Of a DNA stretch of 64,000 bases, positions 1-9,276 are shown piece after piece. Numbering within the stretch: position 1 is the first letter of the stretch; each line of letters opens with the position of its first letter. Below the pieces are notes generated by a model. That model searched no databases. It saw nothing but the letters and a program-made list of their open reading frames with translations, and had not been told where the DNA came from. The stretch is from Promethearchaeota archaeon (GTDB lineage: Archaea > Asgardarchaeota > Lokiarchaeia > Sigyniarchaeales > SOKP01): assembly GCA_019058365.1 (NCBI GenBank), contig JAHPZE010000001.1, positions 62,001 through 126,000 of the forward strand, in the 5' to 3' direction. A program made the translations under genes and the position numbers.

Positions 1-1
1 A

Positions 2-370
2 CTCTCCGCATATATTAGAAAAGATTTTGGATTTGAGGATGTTGTGAGATTCGAACATCATGTAATTGAAACTCAAAAAAGTATAGTAAGGCAACCGTAT
101 GATAAAAGAGATGAATTAGTGGAAGTTGCTAAGAAAGTGAAAAATATTAGTGCTAAACATGAAGGTGGTGATGTGGAATTAGATAAGAATAGAGAGCATC
201 CTTCAGATATATTGGATTATTTCAGAGATAAGCAGGAAATAATAGATTCAGGTCATTGGGAATTTATGCGAAGAAATCATCTTGATAGATATATTGCAAT
301 AAATACCACCGCCAGGATACTGACTGAAAATGGTATTGATATTATTGCAGCTCAAAATTTACATAAATAA
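2..370 (+). CDS. C-terminal part of an unrecognised protein (5' end outside window)
   Basis: The reading frame is open from base 2 to the TAA at 368-370, so this is the last ~122 codons of a gene that begins to the left of the window. The first GTG inside the window (44) has no reason to be the start because the frame continues upstream of it without a stop. The sequence is hydrophilic and mostly helical in character, rich in Arg/Lys/Glu, with no membrane segment or Cys motif. It ends 28 bases before the aldolase-Fae gene on the same strand, so the two may be co-transcribed. I do not recognise the family from this fragment. Confidence 0.6.
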   Translation, partial: LSAYIRKDFGFEDVVRFEHHVIETQKSIVRQPYDKRDELVEVAKKVKNISAKHEGGDVELDKNREHPSDILDYFRDKQEIIDSGHWEFMRRNHLDRYIAINTTARILTENGIDIIAAQNLHK

Positions 371-398
371 GAATTAATAAGGATGAGTGTAAGAAAAA

Positions 399-1886
399 AT
401 GGGTAAATTCGATTTTCGGCCTTCTGGAGTTATGCCCGCAATGGTAACTCCATTTAATAAGGATGAATCAATAAATGAAGAGAACTTAAGAAATTTAGTG
501 AATCATCTTATAGATCAAGGAGTAACTGGATTAGTTCCAGTAGGAACCACTGGAGAATTTGTTAACATGACCTTCGATGAACGATTAAAGGTGATTGAAA
601 TTGTTGTTGATGAAGTAAATGGTAGGGTTCCTGTAATAGCAGGGACAGGAGAAACAGGAACTAAATTGGTAATTGATGCTACAAATAGTGCAACTGACAT
701 CGGTGCTGATGCTGTATTAATAGTTACACCATATTTTTTAAAACCAAAAGCGAAAGGATTATATGATCATTATTTTACAATTGCAGAAAAAACAGATATT
801 CCTATAGTACTGTATAATATACCTGTTTGTACAGGAGTAGAATTACCTTGGACGGTGGTGGAGGATCTCGTGGATATTGAAAATATTGTCGGAATTAAAG
901 ATTCGAGTGGAGATTATAAATATTTTTCAGCATTACTAGAAAAGGTAAGTGATAAAATTTCAGTTCTTATCGGATGGGATGAAAATGTGTTGGGAGCTTT
1001 AGCTGGGGGTGCTGCTGGATGTATTCTAGGTTCAGCAAATGTTTTTCCTAAAATTTGGCTTGAAATATATGAACATGTGAAGAATAATCGATTACAAGAA
1101 GCTCAAGCACTTCAGAAAAAAATTCAAAAGTTAGCTAGACTTTTGATAAATTCTGGAGCTTTAGGTGCAAAATCTTGTCTAAATATGATGAAAATACCAG
1201 TAGGTAAAACCCGTCAACCCATTATTGTAGGTGATACACTTTCATATGAAATAAAGGATGAATTACGAGTCGAGCTTGAAAAGTTGGGACTAATTGAAAA
1301 AACAGAAATACAGTTTCAATTGGGAGATAAGCCACTCACAAGTCGTTTTTATGCAATTGGAATAACACCTCAGAAAATTACTGATTTTGAATTGAAAGTC
1401 GGAGAATCTCTTGTAGGTGACCGAGCAGAACTTGCCCATATTGATCTTCTAATCGGTAAAAAGAACGGACCTGTTGGAAATGCTTATGCTCAAGCTTTAA
1501 CTAATCCAGAAGAGGGACGTGAAGGGCTTCAAGTTATACTTGAGCCTAATATGCAAGTAAAGCCAGCCACAATAATGATCCCTACTATCAAACCAATATC
1601 TCTTCGCCATGCTAGTTTAACTTATGGCCCCGCTCAAGCCGCTATCGCCAAGGCAGTGATGCAATCCGTTGAAGATGGAATCCTTCCGAAAAAATTAGCA
1701 GAAGATATCGTACTAATTGTAAATGTTTTTGTTCATCCTAGTGCTAGTGCAAGAAAAAGAATATTTATCAATAATTATAAAGCAACACGTAATTCAATAA
1801 GAAAAGCAATGGAAGGATTACCAACAGTAGATGATGCTATTGAGAATGTTGAAAGCGCACGGCATCCCTTTCGGAACGATCCTTAA
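399..1886 (+). CDS. DapA/NAL-family aldolase fused to formaldehyde-activating enzyme (Fae) domain
   Basis: This 495-residue protein has two enzyme domains. Residues ~8-300 are a class I pyruvate-dependent aldolase/dihydrodipicolinate synthase-like TIM barrel: GTTGE at 49-53, the YNIP motif with Tyr139 and the Schiff-base Lys167 in GIKDSSGD. Residues ~328-475 match Fae, which condenses formaldehyde with tetrahydromethanopterin: AELAHIDLLIG with the catalytic-type His347, VKPATIMIP at ~387-395 and GPAQAAIAKAV at ~410-420. A ~25-residue linker joins them and the frame is uninterrupted. Fae-Hps fusions are known in archaea; I do not know of a DapA-Fae fusion. The simplest inference is an aldolase that releases or uses formaldehyde (for example with 4-hydroxy-2-oxobutanoate) and hands it to H4MPT. 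The aldolase substrate cannot be told from sequence. Confidence 0.9.
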   Translation: MGKFDFRPSGVMPAMVTPFNKDESINEENLRNLVNHLIDQGVTGLVPVGTTGEFVNMTFDERLKVIEIVVDEVNGRVPVIAGTGETGTKLVIDATNSATDIGADAVLIVTPYFLKPKAKGLYDHYFTIAEKTDIPIVLYNIPVCTGVELPWTVVEDLVDIENIVGIKDSSGDYKYFSALLEKVSDKISVLIGWDENVLGALAGGAAGCILGSANVFPKIWLEIYEHVKNNRLQEAQALQKKIQKLARLLINSGALGAKSCLNMMKIPVGKTRQPIIVGDTLSYEIKDELRVELEKLGLIEKTEIQFQLGDKPLTSRFYAIGITPQKITDFELKVGESLVGDRAELAHIDLLIGKKNGPVGNAYAQALTNPEEGREGLQVILEPNMQVKPATIMIPTIKPISLRHASLTYGPAQAAIAKAVMQSVEDGILPKKLAEDIVLIVNVFVHPSASARKRIFINNYKATRNSIRKAMEGLPTVDDAIENVESARHPFRNDP

Positions 1887-1921
1887 TAGAAATTAATTAA
1901 TAGACAATAAAAAGAGTATTA

Positions 1922-2497
1922 ATGATAAAATTCCCGAATAAATGTATAAAATGTAAAAAAGAAGATCTTCACTTAAATGATTTTATTTATACAAGAATTT
2001 TTTTTGTTCGGAAATTTAAACCAATATATTTTAAAATTCCTGTCTGCGATAATTGTAAAAAGGAATTAGCCAAATACGAAAGAATCTTGAGGTATTTAAA
2101 ATTAAAAAATAGTTTTTTTTGTATGTTTTGTATTTCAATCTTTTTTATATATATATGGATTAATTATGATTCTAACATAAGTCCAGCACTAATTATTTTT
2201 GCAATTCTTATATCAATTGTTTCTGGATCGTTAACATTAATGCTTTTAATATTACATTTAATATTTTATTTGAAAAAATATGATAGAATCAGTAATTATA
2301 TTGAAGTCAATACGGATGGATCAGTTTTAATTAAAGATCCAGAATATAGAAAAGAGTTTGAAGAATTATCATTACTTAATGAAGATGATAAGGAAGATGA
2401 ATTATATAATTGCCCCAATTGCAATACACTAATTCTAATAGATATGGAATTTTGTCCAGTCTGTGGGAAAGATTTGACGAAAATTCCTAAAATTTAA
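1922..2497 (+). CDS. zinc-ribbon membrane protein, function unknown
   Basis: This 191-residue protein starts with a CxxC pair (CIKC) followed ~30 residues later by CDNC, a zinc-ribbon-like arrangement. Two adjacent hydrophobic segments follow (~65-83 and ~88-114), then a charged region and a second zinc ribbon at the C terminus (CPNC ... CPVCG). The layout is therefore cytoplasmic zinc ribbon, membrane hairpin, cytoplasmic zinc ribbon. It lies 35 bases downstream of the aldolase-Fae gene on the same strand. Such proteins are common in Asgard genomes without a defined function; no catalytic motif is visible. Confidence 0.7.
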   Translation: MIKFPNKCIKCKKEDLHLNDFIYTRIFFVRKFKPIYFKIPVCDNCKKELAKYERILRYLKLKNSFFCMFCISIFFIYIWINYDSNISPALIIFAILISIVSGSLTLMLLILHLIFYLKKYDRISNYIEVNTDGSVLIKDPEYRKEFEELSLLNEDDKEDELYNCPNCNTLILIDMEFCPVCGKDLTKIPKI

Positions 2498-2654
2498 TCC
2501 TCTATTAATTTTTTATAATGTACTAATCACATTGCTTTCATATGGTTTTTTAAGATTCTTTATGCAAACTTAATAGTATATAATCTAAATATTCATAATC
2601 TGAGGTAGATATTTGCAAGTAGTAAATAGACCAATCCAATTTGTTTCATTATCA

Positions 2655-3074
2655 TTAAGTTTTCAGAAATCTGCGTTTTAAATCATCTGAAATAATTACT
2701 TTTTTCTTTTTTTCATAATCATACCAAATAATATGCGCTTCACCTTCAGCAGCTATTCGATTCAACTTTTTACTATATAACTCATGCTTTATAATTATTT
2801 TAGATCCATCTATTCGTATAACTTTTGCTCCAACAAAAACAGTATCTGGATAGACCAGAGGTTTTTTATAATAACAACATTGAAAAGATAAAATTGGTCC
2901 TGTACGTACAGTTATAGGTTCTTCATAAATATCTAAAAATTGAAATAATGCTATTCGTGAACTTTCAAAATAACGATAATATATTGTATTATTTACATGC
3001 CCTCAAGCATCCATATCTCCCCATCGAACGGGTATCTCTTTTATCACAATATAATCTTTTAAAAATTCACTCAT
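2655..3074 (-). pseudogene. hotdog-fold acyl-CoA thioesterase-like gene with one in-frame UGA
   Basis: Reading the minus strand from an ATG at 3074 gives 139 codons that are open except for a single TGA at 3005-3003 (codon 24). The flanking residues are the 4-hydroxybenzoyl-CoA thioesterase signature: RWGDMDA, then TGA, then GHVNN, then YYRYFESSR. The rest is a normal-length hotdog domain ending at a TAA (2657-2655). The UGA falls in a position usually held by a hydrophobic or aromatic residue next to the catalytic Asp region, not at a known Cys/Sec site. It may be a one-mutation pseudogene (TGG to TGA), a readthrough or recoded gene, or a sequencing error. I see no convincing SECIS-like hairpin after the stop. 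The gene family call is firm; the functional state is not. Confidence 0.65.
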
Positions 3075-3279
3075 CTTGTCTACTCTTATTCCCTTATAAA
3101 AGTATCAATTGATTTTATAATTTATTAGTTAAAATTCCTTATAATTTTAATTTATTAAACTCTTTTAGTTTCTATTTAATACTTCATAACACGAATATTG
3201 ATAACTCTAAGAATCAATTTTAAATTGATAGTATATTTTTGAATCCAAAATTTAGAAGTTTAAACAAATTGAAATAATT

Positions 3280-3765
3280 ATGACAGAACAATTAATAGAG
3301 TTAAAAGTTGGAGCAGATGCTCCTAATTTTTGTCTTCCAGATAAAGATAATAATGAAGTCTGTTTGGATGATTTTAAAGGAAAATTTATTGTACTCTACT
3401 TTTATCCAAAAGATAATACACCTGGTTGTACTACTGAAGCGATTGGATTTACGGGAATTTTACCAAAACTAGAAAAATTAGATACTGTTGTGATTGGCGT
3501 TAGTCCTGATAGTCCTGAATCTCATGCTAAGTTCATTGAAAAGAAAGATTTGAAGGTTACATTACTTAGTGATAAGGATATAAAAGTCATTAAAAAATAT
3601 GGTAAATGGGCTAAGAAGAAATTTCAAGGAAAGGAATATATGGGTGTTGTTCGAAGTACATTTTTAATCGATCCTAATGGAAAGATAGCACATATATGGT
3701 CCAAAGTTTCTGTTAATGGACATTCTGAAGAAGTCCAAAAGGTTTTAACTGAATTAAGGAAATAA
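3280..3765 (+). CDS. bcp: peroxiredoxin (BCP/PrxQ type, apparently 1-Cys)
   Basis: This 161-residue thioredoxin-fold peroxidase reduces hydrogen or organic peroxides in the cytoplasm. The active-site motif is DNTPGCTTEA with the peroxidatic Cys50. In PrxQ/BCP proteins a resolving Cys often follows five residues later; here that position is Ile55, so this enzyme looks like a 1-Cys type or uses another thiol (Cys18 or Cys28). The C-terminal GVVRSTFLIDPNGKI block is typical of the family. Some Asgard peroxiredoxin-like proteins carry Sec, but this one has an ordinary Cys codon. It is followed after 46 bases by a nitroreductase on the same strand. Confidence 0.92.
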   Translation: MTEQLIELKVGADAPNFCLPDKDNNEVCLDDFKGKFIVLYFYPKDNTPGCTTEAIGFTGILPKLEKLDTVVIGVSPDSPESHAKFIEKKDLKVTLLSDKDIKVIKKYGKWAKKKFQGKEYMGVVRSTFLIDPNGKIAHIWSKVSVNGHSEEVQKVLTELRK

Positions 3766-3811
3766 ATTTTATTTATTTTATATATACCAATTAAACTATA
3801 CATAACTTATC

Positions 3812-4396
3812 ATGGATGTTAAAGAAGCAATTAAAAATAGAAGAGCTTATCGATCACTTGATCCAGTTAATATCAAAGATGATTTAATTAAAGATTTTGT
3901 TGAAATGGTTAAAATAACACCTTCATGTGCAAATCGACAGCCTTGGAATTTTATTTTTGTAAAGGATAAAGACAAATTGGCAGAGTTATTCACTACTTTA
4001 TCAGATGGGAATAAATGGGTAGAGAAGGCTTCAATGATTATTGCTGTTTTTAGTAGACCTGAAAATGATTGCATCATCAAAGAACGTCTTTATTATTTAT
4101 TTGACACAGGAATGGCAACTGCTTTTTTGATTTTACGAGCTACTGAGTTAGGTCTAATTGCTCATCCTATAGCAGGATTCAGAGAAGATGAAGCAAAAGC
4201 CATCCTAAAGATCCCTGAAGAATTTAGGCTTATTACACTAGTAATTATTGGAAAACATTCCGAAACCATTAATCCAGTTCTCTCTGAATCAATGAAATTA
4301 GGAGAAAAACAACGACCACCCCGCAAAAAATCAGAAGATTTTATATTTTTAAATAGTTATAAAAATAAATTTCTTGAAATTGAAGGGGAAGCATGA
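3812..4396 (+). CDS. nitroreductase-family flavoprotein
   Basis: This 194-residue FMN-binding oxidoreductase begins with the family motif DVKEAIKNRRAYRSL, whose RRxxR contacts the FMN phosphate. The TPSCANRQPWNFIFV block of the N-terminal third and the GLIAHPIAGF segment near the middle are typical of nitroreductases. Members reduce nitro compounds, quinones or flavins with NAD(P)H, but substrate cannot be predicted. The TGA stop ends at 4396 and the next gene starts at 4397, so the two are translationally coupled. Placed between a peroxiredoxin and a thioredoxin-fold protein, it is plausibly part of a redox housekeeping group. Confidence 0.88.
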   Translation: MDVKEAIKNRRAYRSLDPVNIKDDLIKDFVEMVKITPSCANRQPWNFIFVKDKDKLAELFTTLSDGNKWVEKASMIIAVFSRPENDCIIKERLYYLFDTGMATAFLILRATELGLIAHPIAGFREDEAKAILKIPEEFRLITLVIIGKHSETINPVLSESMKLGEKQRPPRKKSEDFIFLNSYKNKFLEIEGEA

Positions 4397-6481
4397 ATGA
4401 GTAGTGAACTAATAAGAAGTTATAAAAATCATCTTTCAAATGAGAAGAGTCCTTATTTACTTCAACATGCCAAGAATCCAGTAGATTGGTTTCCTTGGGG
4501 AGAAGAAGCTTTTAATAAAGCAAAACTAGAAGATAAGCCAATTTTTCTGTCGATAGGATATTCTACTTGCCACTGGTGTCATATTTTCGCTCACGAATCA
4601 TTTGAGGATATAGAAGTAGCTAAATTGATGAATGAGATATTTGTATCAGTTAAAGTGGATAGAGAAGAACGTCCCGATATAGATAAAATCTATATGACTG
4701 TTTGTCAAATGATGACCGGCTCAGGAGGTTGGCCATTAACTATTATCATGACCCCCGATAAAAAGCCTTTTTTTGCAGGAACTTATTTCCCTAAAAAGAC
4801 TCGGTTTGGGCGAATAGGATTAATAGATTTAATAAAACGTATAAAAGATCTTTGGACTAATCAAAGAATTGAGTTATTAAATTCTGCTGATCAGATTACT
4901 TTTAACCTTCAAAATATAGATCAAGAATCTCCTGGTGAGAAATTTTCAGAACACTCACTTAAAAAGGCGTATCGGCAATTATCAATACAATTTGATTCTG
5001 TGAATGGTGGATTTGGAGATCGTCCTAAATTTCCCACACCGCATAATCTTATCTTTTTATTAAGGTACTGGAAACGAACTGGTAATGAAAAAGCATTGGA
5101 GATGGTTGAAACTACACTTCAAGCTATGAGAAAAGGTGGAATTTATGACCATATTGGGTTTGGGTTTCATCGATATTCGACTGATTCAACCTGGCTTGTT
5201 CCTCATTTTGAGAAAATGTTATATGACCAAGCATTAATAGCAATTGCTTATATTGAAGCTTATCAAGCTACTAAAAAGGATTTTTACAAAAAAACAGCTC
5301 AAGAAATATTTTCCTATGTTCTAAGAGATATGACTTCGCCAGAAGGGGGGTTTTATTCAGCTGAAGATGCAGATAGTGAAGGAGAAGAGGGAAAATTTTA
5401 TGTATGGTCAAAAGAAGAAATGGAAAAAACTCTTAAAAAGGATGAATTGGATTTAGCAATTAAAATTTTTAATGTCGAGGAAACTGGTAATTATCTTGAA
5501 GAAGCATCTATGAAAAAGATAGGCAAGAATATTTTGCATTTAAGAACACTTCCAGATATAGAATCACCTGAAGAAATTGAAAAAATACGTTTAAGCTTGT
5601 TTGAAACAAGAGAAAAAAGAATACATCCTCATAAAGATGACAAAATACTAGCTGATTGGAATGGATTATTAATAGCTGCTCTGGCTAAAGCTGCTATAGT
5701 CTTCCATGAAAAAAAGTATTTAGGGGCTGCAAAGAACGCAGTTGATTTTATACTCTCAAACCTTCGAGAATCTAATAATAAATTACTTCATCGATATAAA
5801 GATGGAGCTTCAGAAATTCAAGGATATTTAACAGATTATGCTTTTTTCATATGGGGACTCATAGAATTGTACGAAGCTACTTTTAATATTTTTTATTTAG
5901 AAACGGCTCTTGAATTGCATAAGATTCAAATAGAAGATTTTTGGGATGAAAATATTGGTGGTTTTTATCTTACTTCTAAAAATAGCGAGCCATTATTAAC
6001 TAGACAAAAAGAAATTTATGATGGAGCTATTCCTTCGGGGAATTCAATTGCAATGTTAAACTTACTTAGATTAAGTTATATTACGGGGAATTATGAATTA
6101 GAAAAAAAAGCAGATGTACTCAATAGAGTTTTCTCTAATAAAATTAAAGCGAGTCCTCTGGCATACACTCAATTTTTGATTGCTATAGATTTCGCTATTG
6201 GTCCAACTTATTCATTAGTCATAGTTGGTGATTCGGATTCAAAAGATACTATCGAACTAATAAAACAAATTCAACAAAAATACATTTTAAATAAAGTGAT
6301 AATTCATAGAAATACCGAACGTGAATTTCCAGAAATAGATAAATTATCAAACTTTATCCAATTTTTCATTAAGGTAGACAATAAAGCAACTGCTTATGTT
6401 TGCATTAACAAAACTTGTAAGCCTCCTACATCAGATTTACAAAAATTATTTGAGTATCTAAATGCAACATGGAAATTTTAG
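4397..6481 (+). CDS. DUF255 thioredoxin-fold / six-hairpin protein (YyaL/SPATA20 family)
   Basis: This 694-residue protein has the DUF255 N-terminal thioredoxin-like domain (residues ~8-170) with the hallmark STCHWCH motif (Cys58, Cys61), [11 protein letters not shown] and [12 protein letters not shown]. The remaining ~500 residues form the (alpha/alpha)6 barrel typical of the family, with [15 protein letters not shown] and [12 protein letters not shown] near residues 250-280. The family is conserved from archaea to human SPATA20, and its biochemical role is not settled. The length matches family norms. The start abuts the stop of the nitroreductase gene. An ATG four bases upstream, overlapping that stop, is in a different frame and was not chosen. 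Confidence 0.93.
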   Translation: MSSELIRSYKNHLSNEKSPYLLQHAKNPVDWFPWGEEAFNKAKLEDKPIFLSIGYSTCHWCHIFAHESFEDIEVAKLMNEIFVSVKVDREERPDIDKIYMTVCQMMTGSGGWPLTIIMTPDKKPFFAGTYFPKKTRFGRIGLIDLIKRIKDLWTNQRIELLNSADQITFNLQNIDQESPGEKFSEHSLKKAYRQLSIQFDSVNGGFGDRPKFPTPHNLIFLLRYWKRTGNEKALEMVETTLQAMRKGGIYDHIGFGFHRYSTDSTWLVPHFEKMLYDQALIAIAYIEAYQATKKDFYKKTAQEIFSYVLRDMTSPEGGFYSAEDADSEGEEGKFYVWSKEEMEKTLKKDELDLAIKIFNVEETGNYLEEASMKKIGKNILHLRTLPDIESPEEIEKIRLSLFETREKRIHPHKDDKILADWNGLLIAALAKAAIVFHEKKYLGAAKNAVDFILSNLRESNNKLLHRYKDGASEIQGYLTDYAFFIWGLIELYEATFNIFYLETALELHKIQIEDFWDENIGGFYLTSKNSEPLLTRQKEIYDGAIPSGNSIAMLNLLRLSYITGNYELEKKADVLNRVFSNKIKASPLAYTQFLIAIDFAIGPTYSLVIVGDSDSKDTIELIKQIQQKYILNKVIIHRNTEREFPEIDKLSNFIQFFIKVDNKATAYVCINKTCKPPTSDLQKLFEYLNATWKF

Positions 6482-6577
6482 AAAAAATTAGTAAAATATT
6501 CTTTTTTTAAAAAAATAATTTATTTAAGAGATATGCGAAGAGTATTGATTTTTTAATTGTTTAAATTAGTAATCTCA

Positions 6578-6688
6578 TTAATCATCTTCAAAATCTTCTT
6601 CGTAATCGCCATCGTTATCCCAGTCTTCGTCATCATCCTCATCCTCATCATCGTCATCCCAATCTTCTTCATCTTTCTTTTTTGCCAT
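6578..6688 (-). CDS. 36-residue highly acidic protein
   Basis: The minus strand carries ATG (6688-6686) followed by 36 codons and TAA (6580-6578). Apart from the basic start (MAKKKDEEDW), the peptide is almost only Asp and Glu, with three Trp spaced through it (EDWD, EDWDND) and single Tyr and Phe residues. A strong Shine-Dalgarno sequence, AGGAGG, sits about 8 bases before the ATG, which makes translation likely even though the gene is short. The plus-strand open frame covering the same bases is a hydrophobic antisense artefact of the Asp/Glu codons. Function unknown; acidic tails of this type bind basic proteins or metal ions, but that is only a guess. Confidence 0.6.
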   Translation of the reverse strand: MAKKKDEEDWDDDDEDEDDDEDWDNDGDYEEDFEDD

Positions 6689-7268
6689 TTGAATATCCTC
6701 CTATTATGTTATTTTTTCTACCATTTTATAATTACTTTAAGTAGAAATAATTTTAATAGTATATCAATTAAATGAATTATAATGATGTTTATTTAAATGT
6801 TTCTATTAGAAATCGTTATTATCAATTTTTAAAAGTAGTTAATATTAATTAAACGATAGAAAATAATAATGGTATTAGCTGTAGAAATATTATTGCTAGA
6901 ACCATTAAAAAATCAAAAATTTAAATCTCACAATATCAAATCTTAAGTGTAGATTAATATTTTAAACAAATTGGGAACGCATTTTAAGATATTTTTTTTC
7001 TTTCATAAATGGATTGTAAAGATTAGAGGATAAAAATACGAGAAAAATATAAAAAGCTACTAAATTATTAATTGAAAATTTAAAAAAATTGTTTAATTTA
7101 AGAAATAGAACGAAAAAATATTCGAATCTTTTCCATTATATTTCTATTTTTATTCCTATCATAGCTTTTTGAAAGCCACTTATCTATTATTGAATCAAAT
7201 ATTCAATATTTGTTGAAATACAAAAAATAAGGTGTATTTTTTAGAAAAAAAGAATCTATTATTAAGTA
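6689..7268. other. non-coding gap, nothing recognised
   Basis: This is about 580 bases of very AT-rich sequence between the acidic-protein gene and the end of hdrA. I saw no reading frame with family resemblance on either strand, no tRNA-like cloverleaf and no repeat array. It must include the promoter of the minus-strand acidic-protein gene near its left edge and the transcript end of the hdr operon near its right edge, where T/A runs are frequent. Confidence 0.4.
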
Positions 7269-9266
7269 TTACAATCTGTCTGTGATTATTGAATAAATTT
7301 GTTCAGCAGTAAATCCTTTTATATCAATTGCAGAACATCTACAATTACCTGAACAAGCACCACACCCTTTACAGAGAGCTTCATTAATTTTAGCTACAGT
7401 ACCGAACCTTCGGTCATCAACAAGTTCAATCGCCCCGTAAGCACAATTTTCGACACACATACCACATCCAATGCATCTTTCAGGTCGAACAACACCAAAA
7501 AAAGGTTCTACTTCAACTTCTCCCTTAGCCATTAAGACAGCAGCACTTGAAGCTGCTCCTTTAGCTTGAGCTACAGCATCAGGTATATCCTTTGGTCCTT
7601 GAGCAACTCCAGCAATAAAAATCCCATCTGTTAAAGTGTCAACAGGCCTTAATTTTGGATGGGCTTCTAAAAAGAATCCATCAGCAGATCTTTGAATTCT
7701 TAACAGAGAAGTTATTATATCTGCATCCGCGCGCGGTTCTAATCCACAAGATAATATGAATAAGTCAACTTTTAATTCAATTGGTTGCTGAAGTAAGGTA
7801 TCTTCAGATCGAATAATGATATTATGATCTTCATCTTCGGTAACTTCTGCGATTCTGCCCCTCATATAACTAATTCCATAATTTCGACCAGCAGATTCGT
7901 AAAATTCCTCATATCCTTTTCCAAAAGCTCGAATATCCATATAGAAAATATATACATCAGCATCAGGATGTTTTTCTTTATATTGTCTTGCTTGTTTTGT
8001 AGCATACATACAGCAAACTCTAGAGCAATATTGATTACCTCCTTCTCTAAAATTCCTACTTCCGACACATTGCAAGAAAGCGATGCTGTGTGGTTCTTTT
8101 AAATCAGAAGGTCTCACTGGTTTTCCTGTAACTGGTCCGAAAGAACTTAATAAACGTTCCATTTGAAGTCCCGTAATAACATTTGGATATATTCCATATC
8201 CATATTGCTTTAACTCTGTTGGGTCATATAAGTCCCATCCAGTTGTTACTATAATTGTTCCTACTTTGACTTTCAGATATTCTGGTTTGTCATCATAAAT
8301 AATTGCTTCTGGTTCACATACATCAATTCTTGCACAAATTCCACATTTAATACAGTTATCCATATCTATTGTATATTGTCCAGGAATAGCTTGGGGAAAT
8401 GGAATATATATTGCTTTTCGTGTAGCTAATCCTAATTCGAATTCATTACCTACAGTCACAGGGCAATAATCAACACACACTCCACATCCAGTACATTTTT
8501 CTTGATCTACATAATGAGGTTTTTTTAATATTGTGACTTCAAAATTCCCTATATACCCAGACACTTCTGTTACTTCAGAATATGTTAAGAGTTCTATGTT
8601 TTTTTCTCGTGATATTTCAGACATTTTTGGAGTAAGGATACAACTTGAACAATCCATGGTTGGAAATGTTTTATCCAGTTGAGCCATATGACCTCCAATT
8701 GTAGGGGTTTTTTCCACTAAATATATTTTGTATCCCTCTGCAGCAAGATCTAAAGCCGCATTCATACCTGCAATTCCTGCTCCAATTATCAAACAAGATG
8801 GTTCTACTTTTACTTTCTGTACTTCAAGAGGGACTAATTCTCTTGATTTTGCTACTGCCATCCTAATATGATCTTTAGCAGTTTCATATGCCCCTTCTGG
8901 ATCTTTCATATGAACCCATGTTGAGTGTTCTCTAATGTTTGCCATCTCAAACAGAAATGGATTTAATCCTGCTTCTTTACAAGCAATTCTAAAAGTAGGT
9001 TCATGCATTCTCGGAGAACATGCTGCAACTATTACTCTATTTACTAATCCCGCTTCAATATCTTCTTTAATCATTTTTTGACCTACATCAGAACAAAAGA
9101 ATTTATATTCCCGCGCAATTTCTACATTTGGAAGATTTTTGGCATATTCTACTAGATCTGGGACCGAAACTATTCCACCAATGTTTATTCCGCAATGGCA
9201 AACATAAACACCAATCCTAGGTCTTTCATTGCCAGTAATCTCAATTTCTTTTTTCGTTTCTGTCAT
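7269..9266 (-). CDS. hdrA: heterodisulfide reductase subunit A (HdrA), flavin/FeS protein
   Basis: HdrA is the electron-bifurcating FAD subunit of the cytoplasmic Hdr complex. At 665 residues it has normal length. An N-terminal domain with CHCG (~23-26) and AACSPRMHEP is followed by a Rossmann FAD site, IGAGIAGM at ~161-168, then the IGGHMAQLDKTFPTMDCSSC region where some archaeal HdrA proteins carry Sec; here both codons are Cys. Ferredoxin-type clusters follow: CTGCGVCVDYCP and CIKCGICARIDVC in an inserted domain, CIGCGMCVENC and CKGCGACSGNC at the C terminus. It is the last gene of a minus-strand hdrC-hdrB-hdrA operon, with only 10 bases between hdrB and hdrA. A partner hydrogenase is encoded ~20 kb away. 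No MvhD gene adjoins it. Confidence 0.95.
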   Translation of the reverse strand: MTETKKEIEITGNERPRIGVYVCHCGINIGGIVSVPDLVEYAKNLPNVEIAREYKFFCSDVGQKMIKEDIEAGLVNRVIVAACSPRMHEPTFRIACKEAGLNPFLFEMANIREHSTWVHMKDPEGAYETAKDHIRMAVAKSRELVPLEVQKVKVEPSCLIIGAGIAGMNAALDLAAEGYKIYLVEKTPTIGGHMAQLDKTFPTMDCSSCILTPKMSEISREKNIELLTYSEVTEVSGYIGNFEVTILKKPHYVDQEKCTGCGVCVDYCPVTVGNEFELGLATRKAIYIPFPQAIPGQYTIDMDNCIKCGICARIDVCEPEAIIYDDKPEYLKVKVGTIIVTTGWDLYDPTELKQYGYGIYPNVITGLQMERLLSSFGPVTGKPVRPSDLKEPHSIAFLQCVGSRNFREGGNQYCSRVCCMYATKQARQYKEKHPDADVYIFYMDIRAFGKGYEEFYESAGRNYGISYMRGRIAEVTEDEDHNIIIRSEDTLLQQPIELKVDLFILSCGLEPRADADIITSLLRIQRSADGFFLEAHPKLRPVDTLTDGIFIAGVAQGPKDIPDAVAQAKGAASSAAVLMAKGEVEVEPFFGVVRPERCIGCGMCVENCAYGAIELVDDRRFGTVAKINEALCKGCGACSGNCRCSAIDIKGFTAEQIYSIITDRL

Positions 9267-9276
9267 TTTTTTACTC

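Noticed and set aside
6557..6775. 72-codon plus-strand frame with a hydrophobic Ile/Val/Phe-rich product
   Set aside because: It is the antisense of the Asp/Glu codons of the 36-residue acidic gene on the minus strand, which has a good ribosome-binding site.
7824..8102. Open frame antisense to hdrA (and similar antisense frames within hypF, hypD, mvhA, the carboxylase genes and others)
   Set aside because: They lie wholly inside strongly conserved genes, show no family motifs and have composition expected for antisense shadows.
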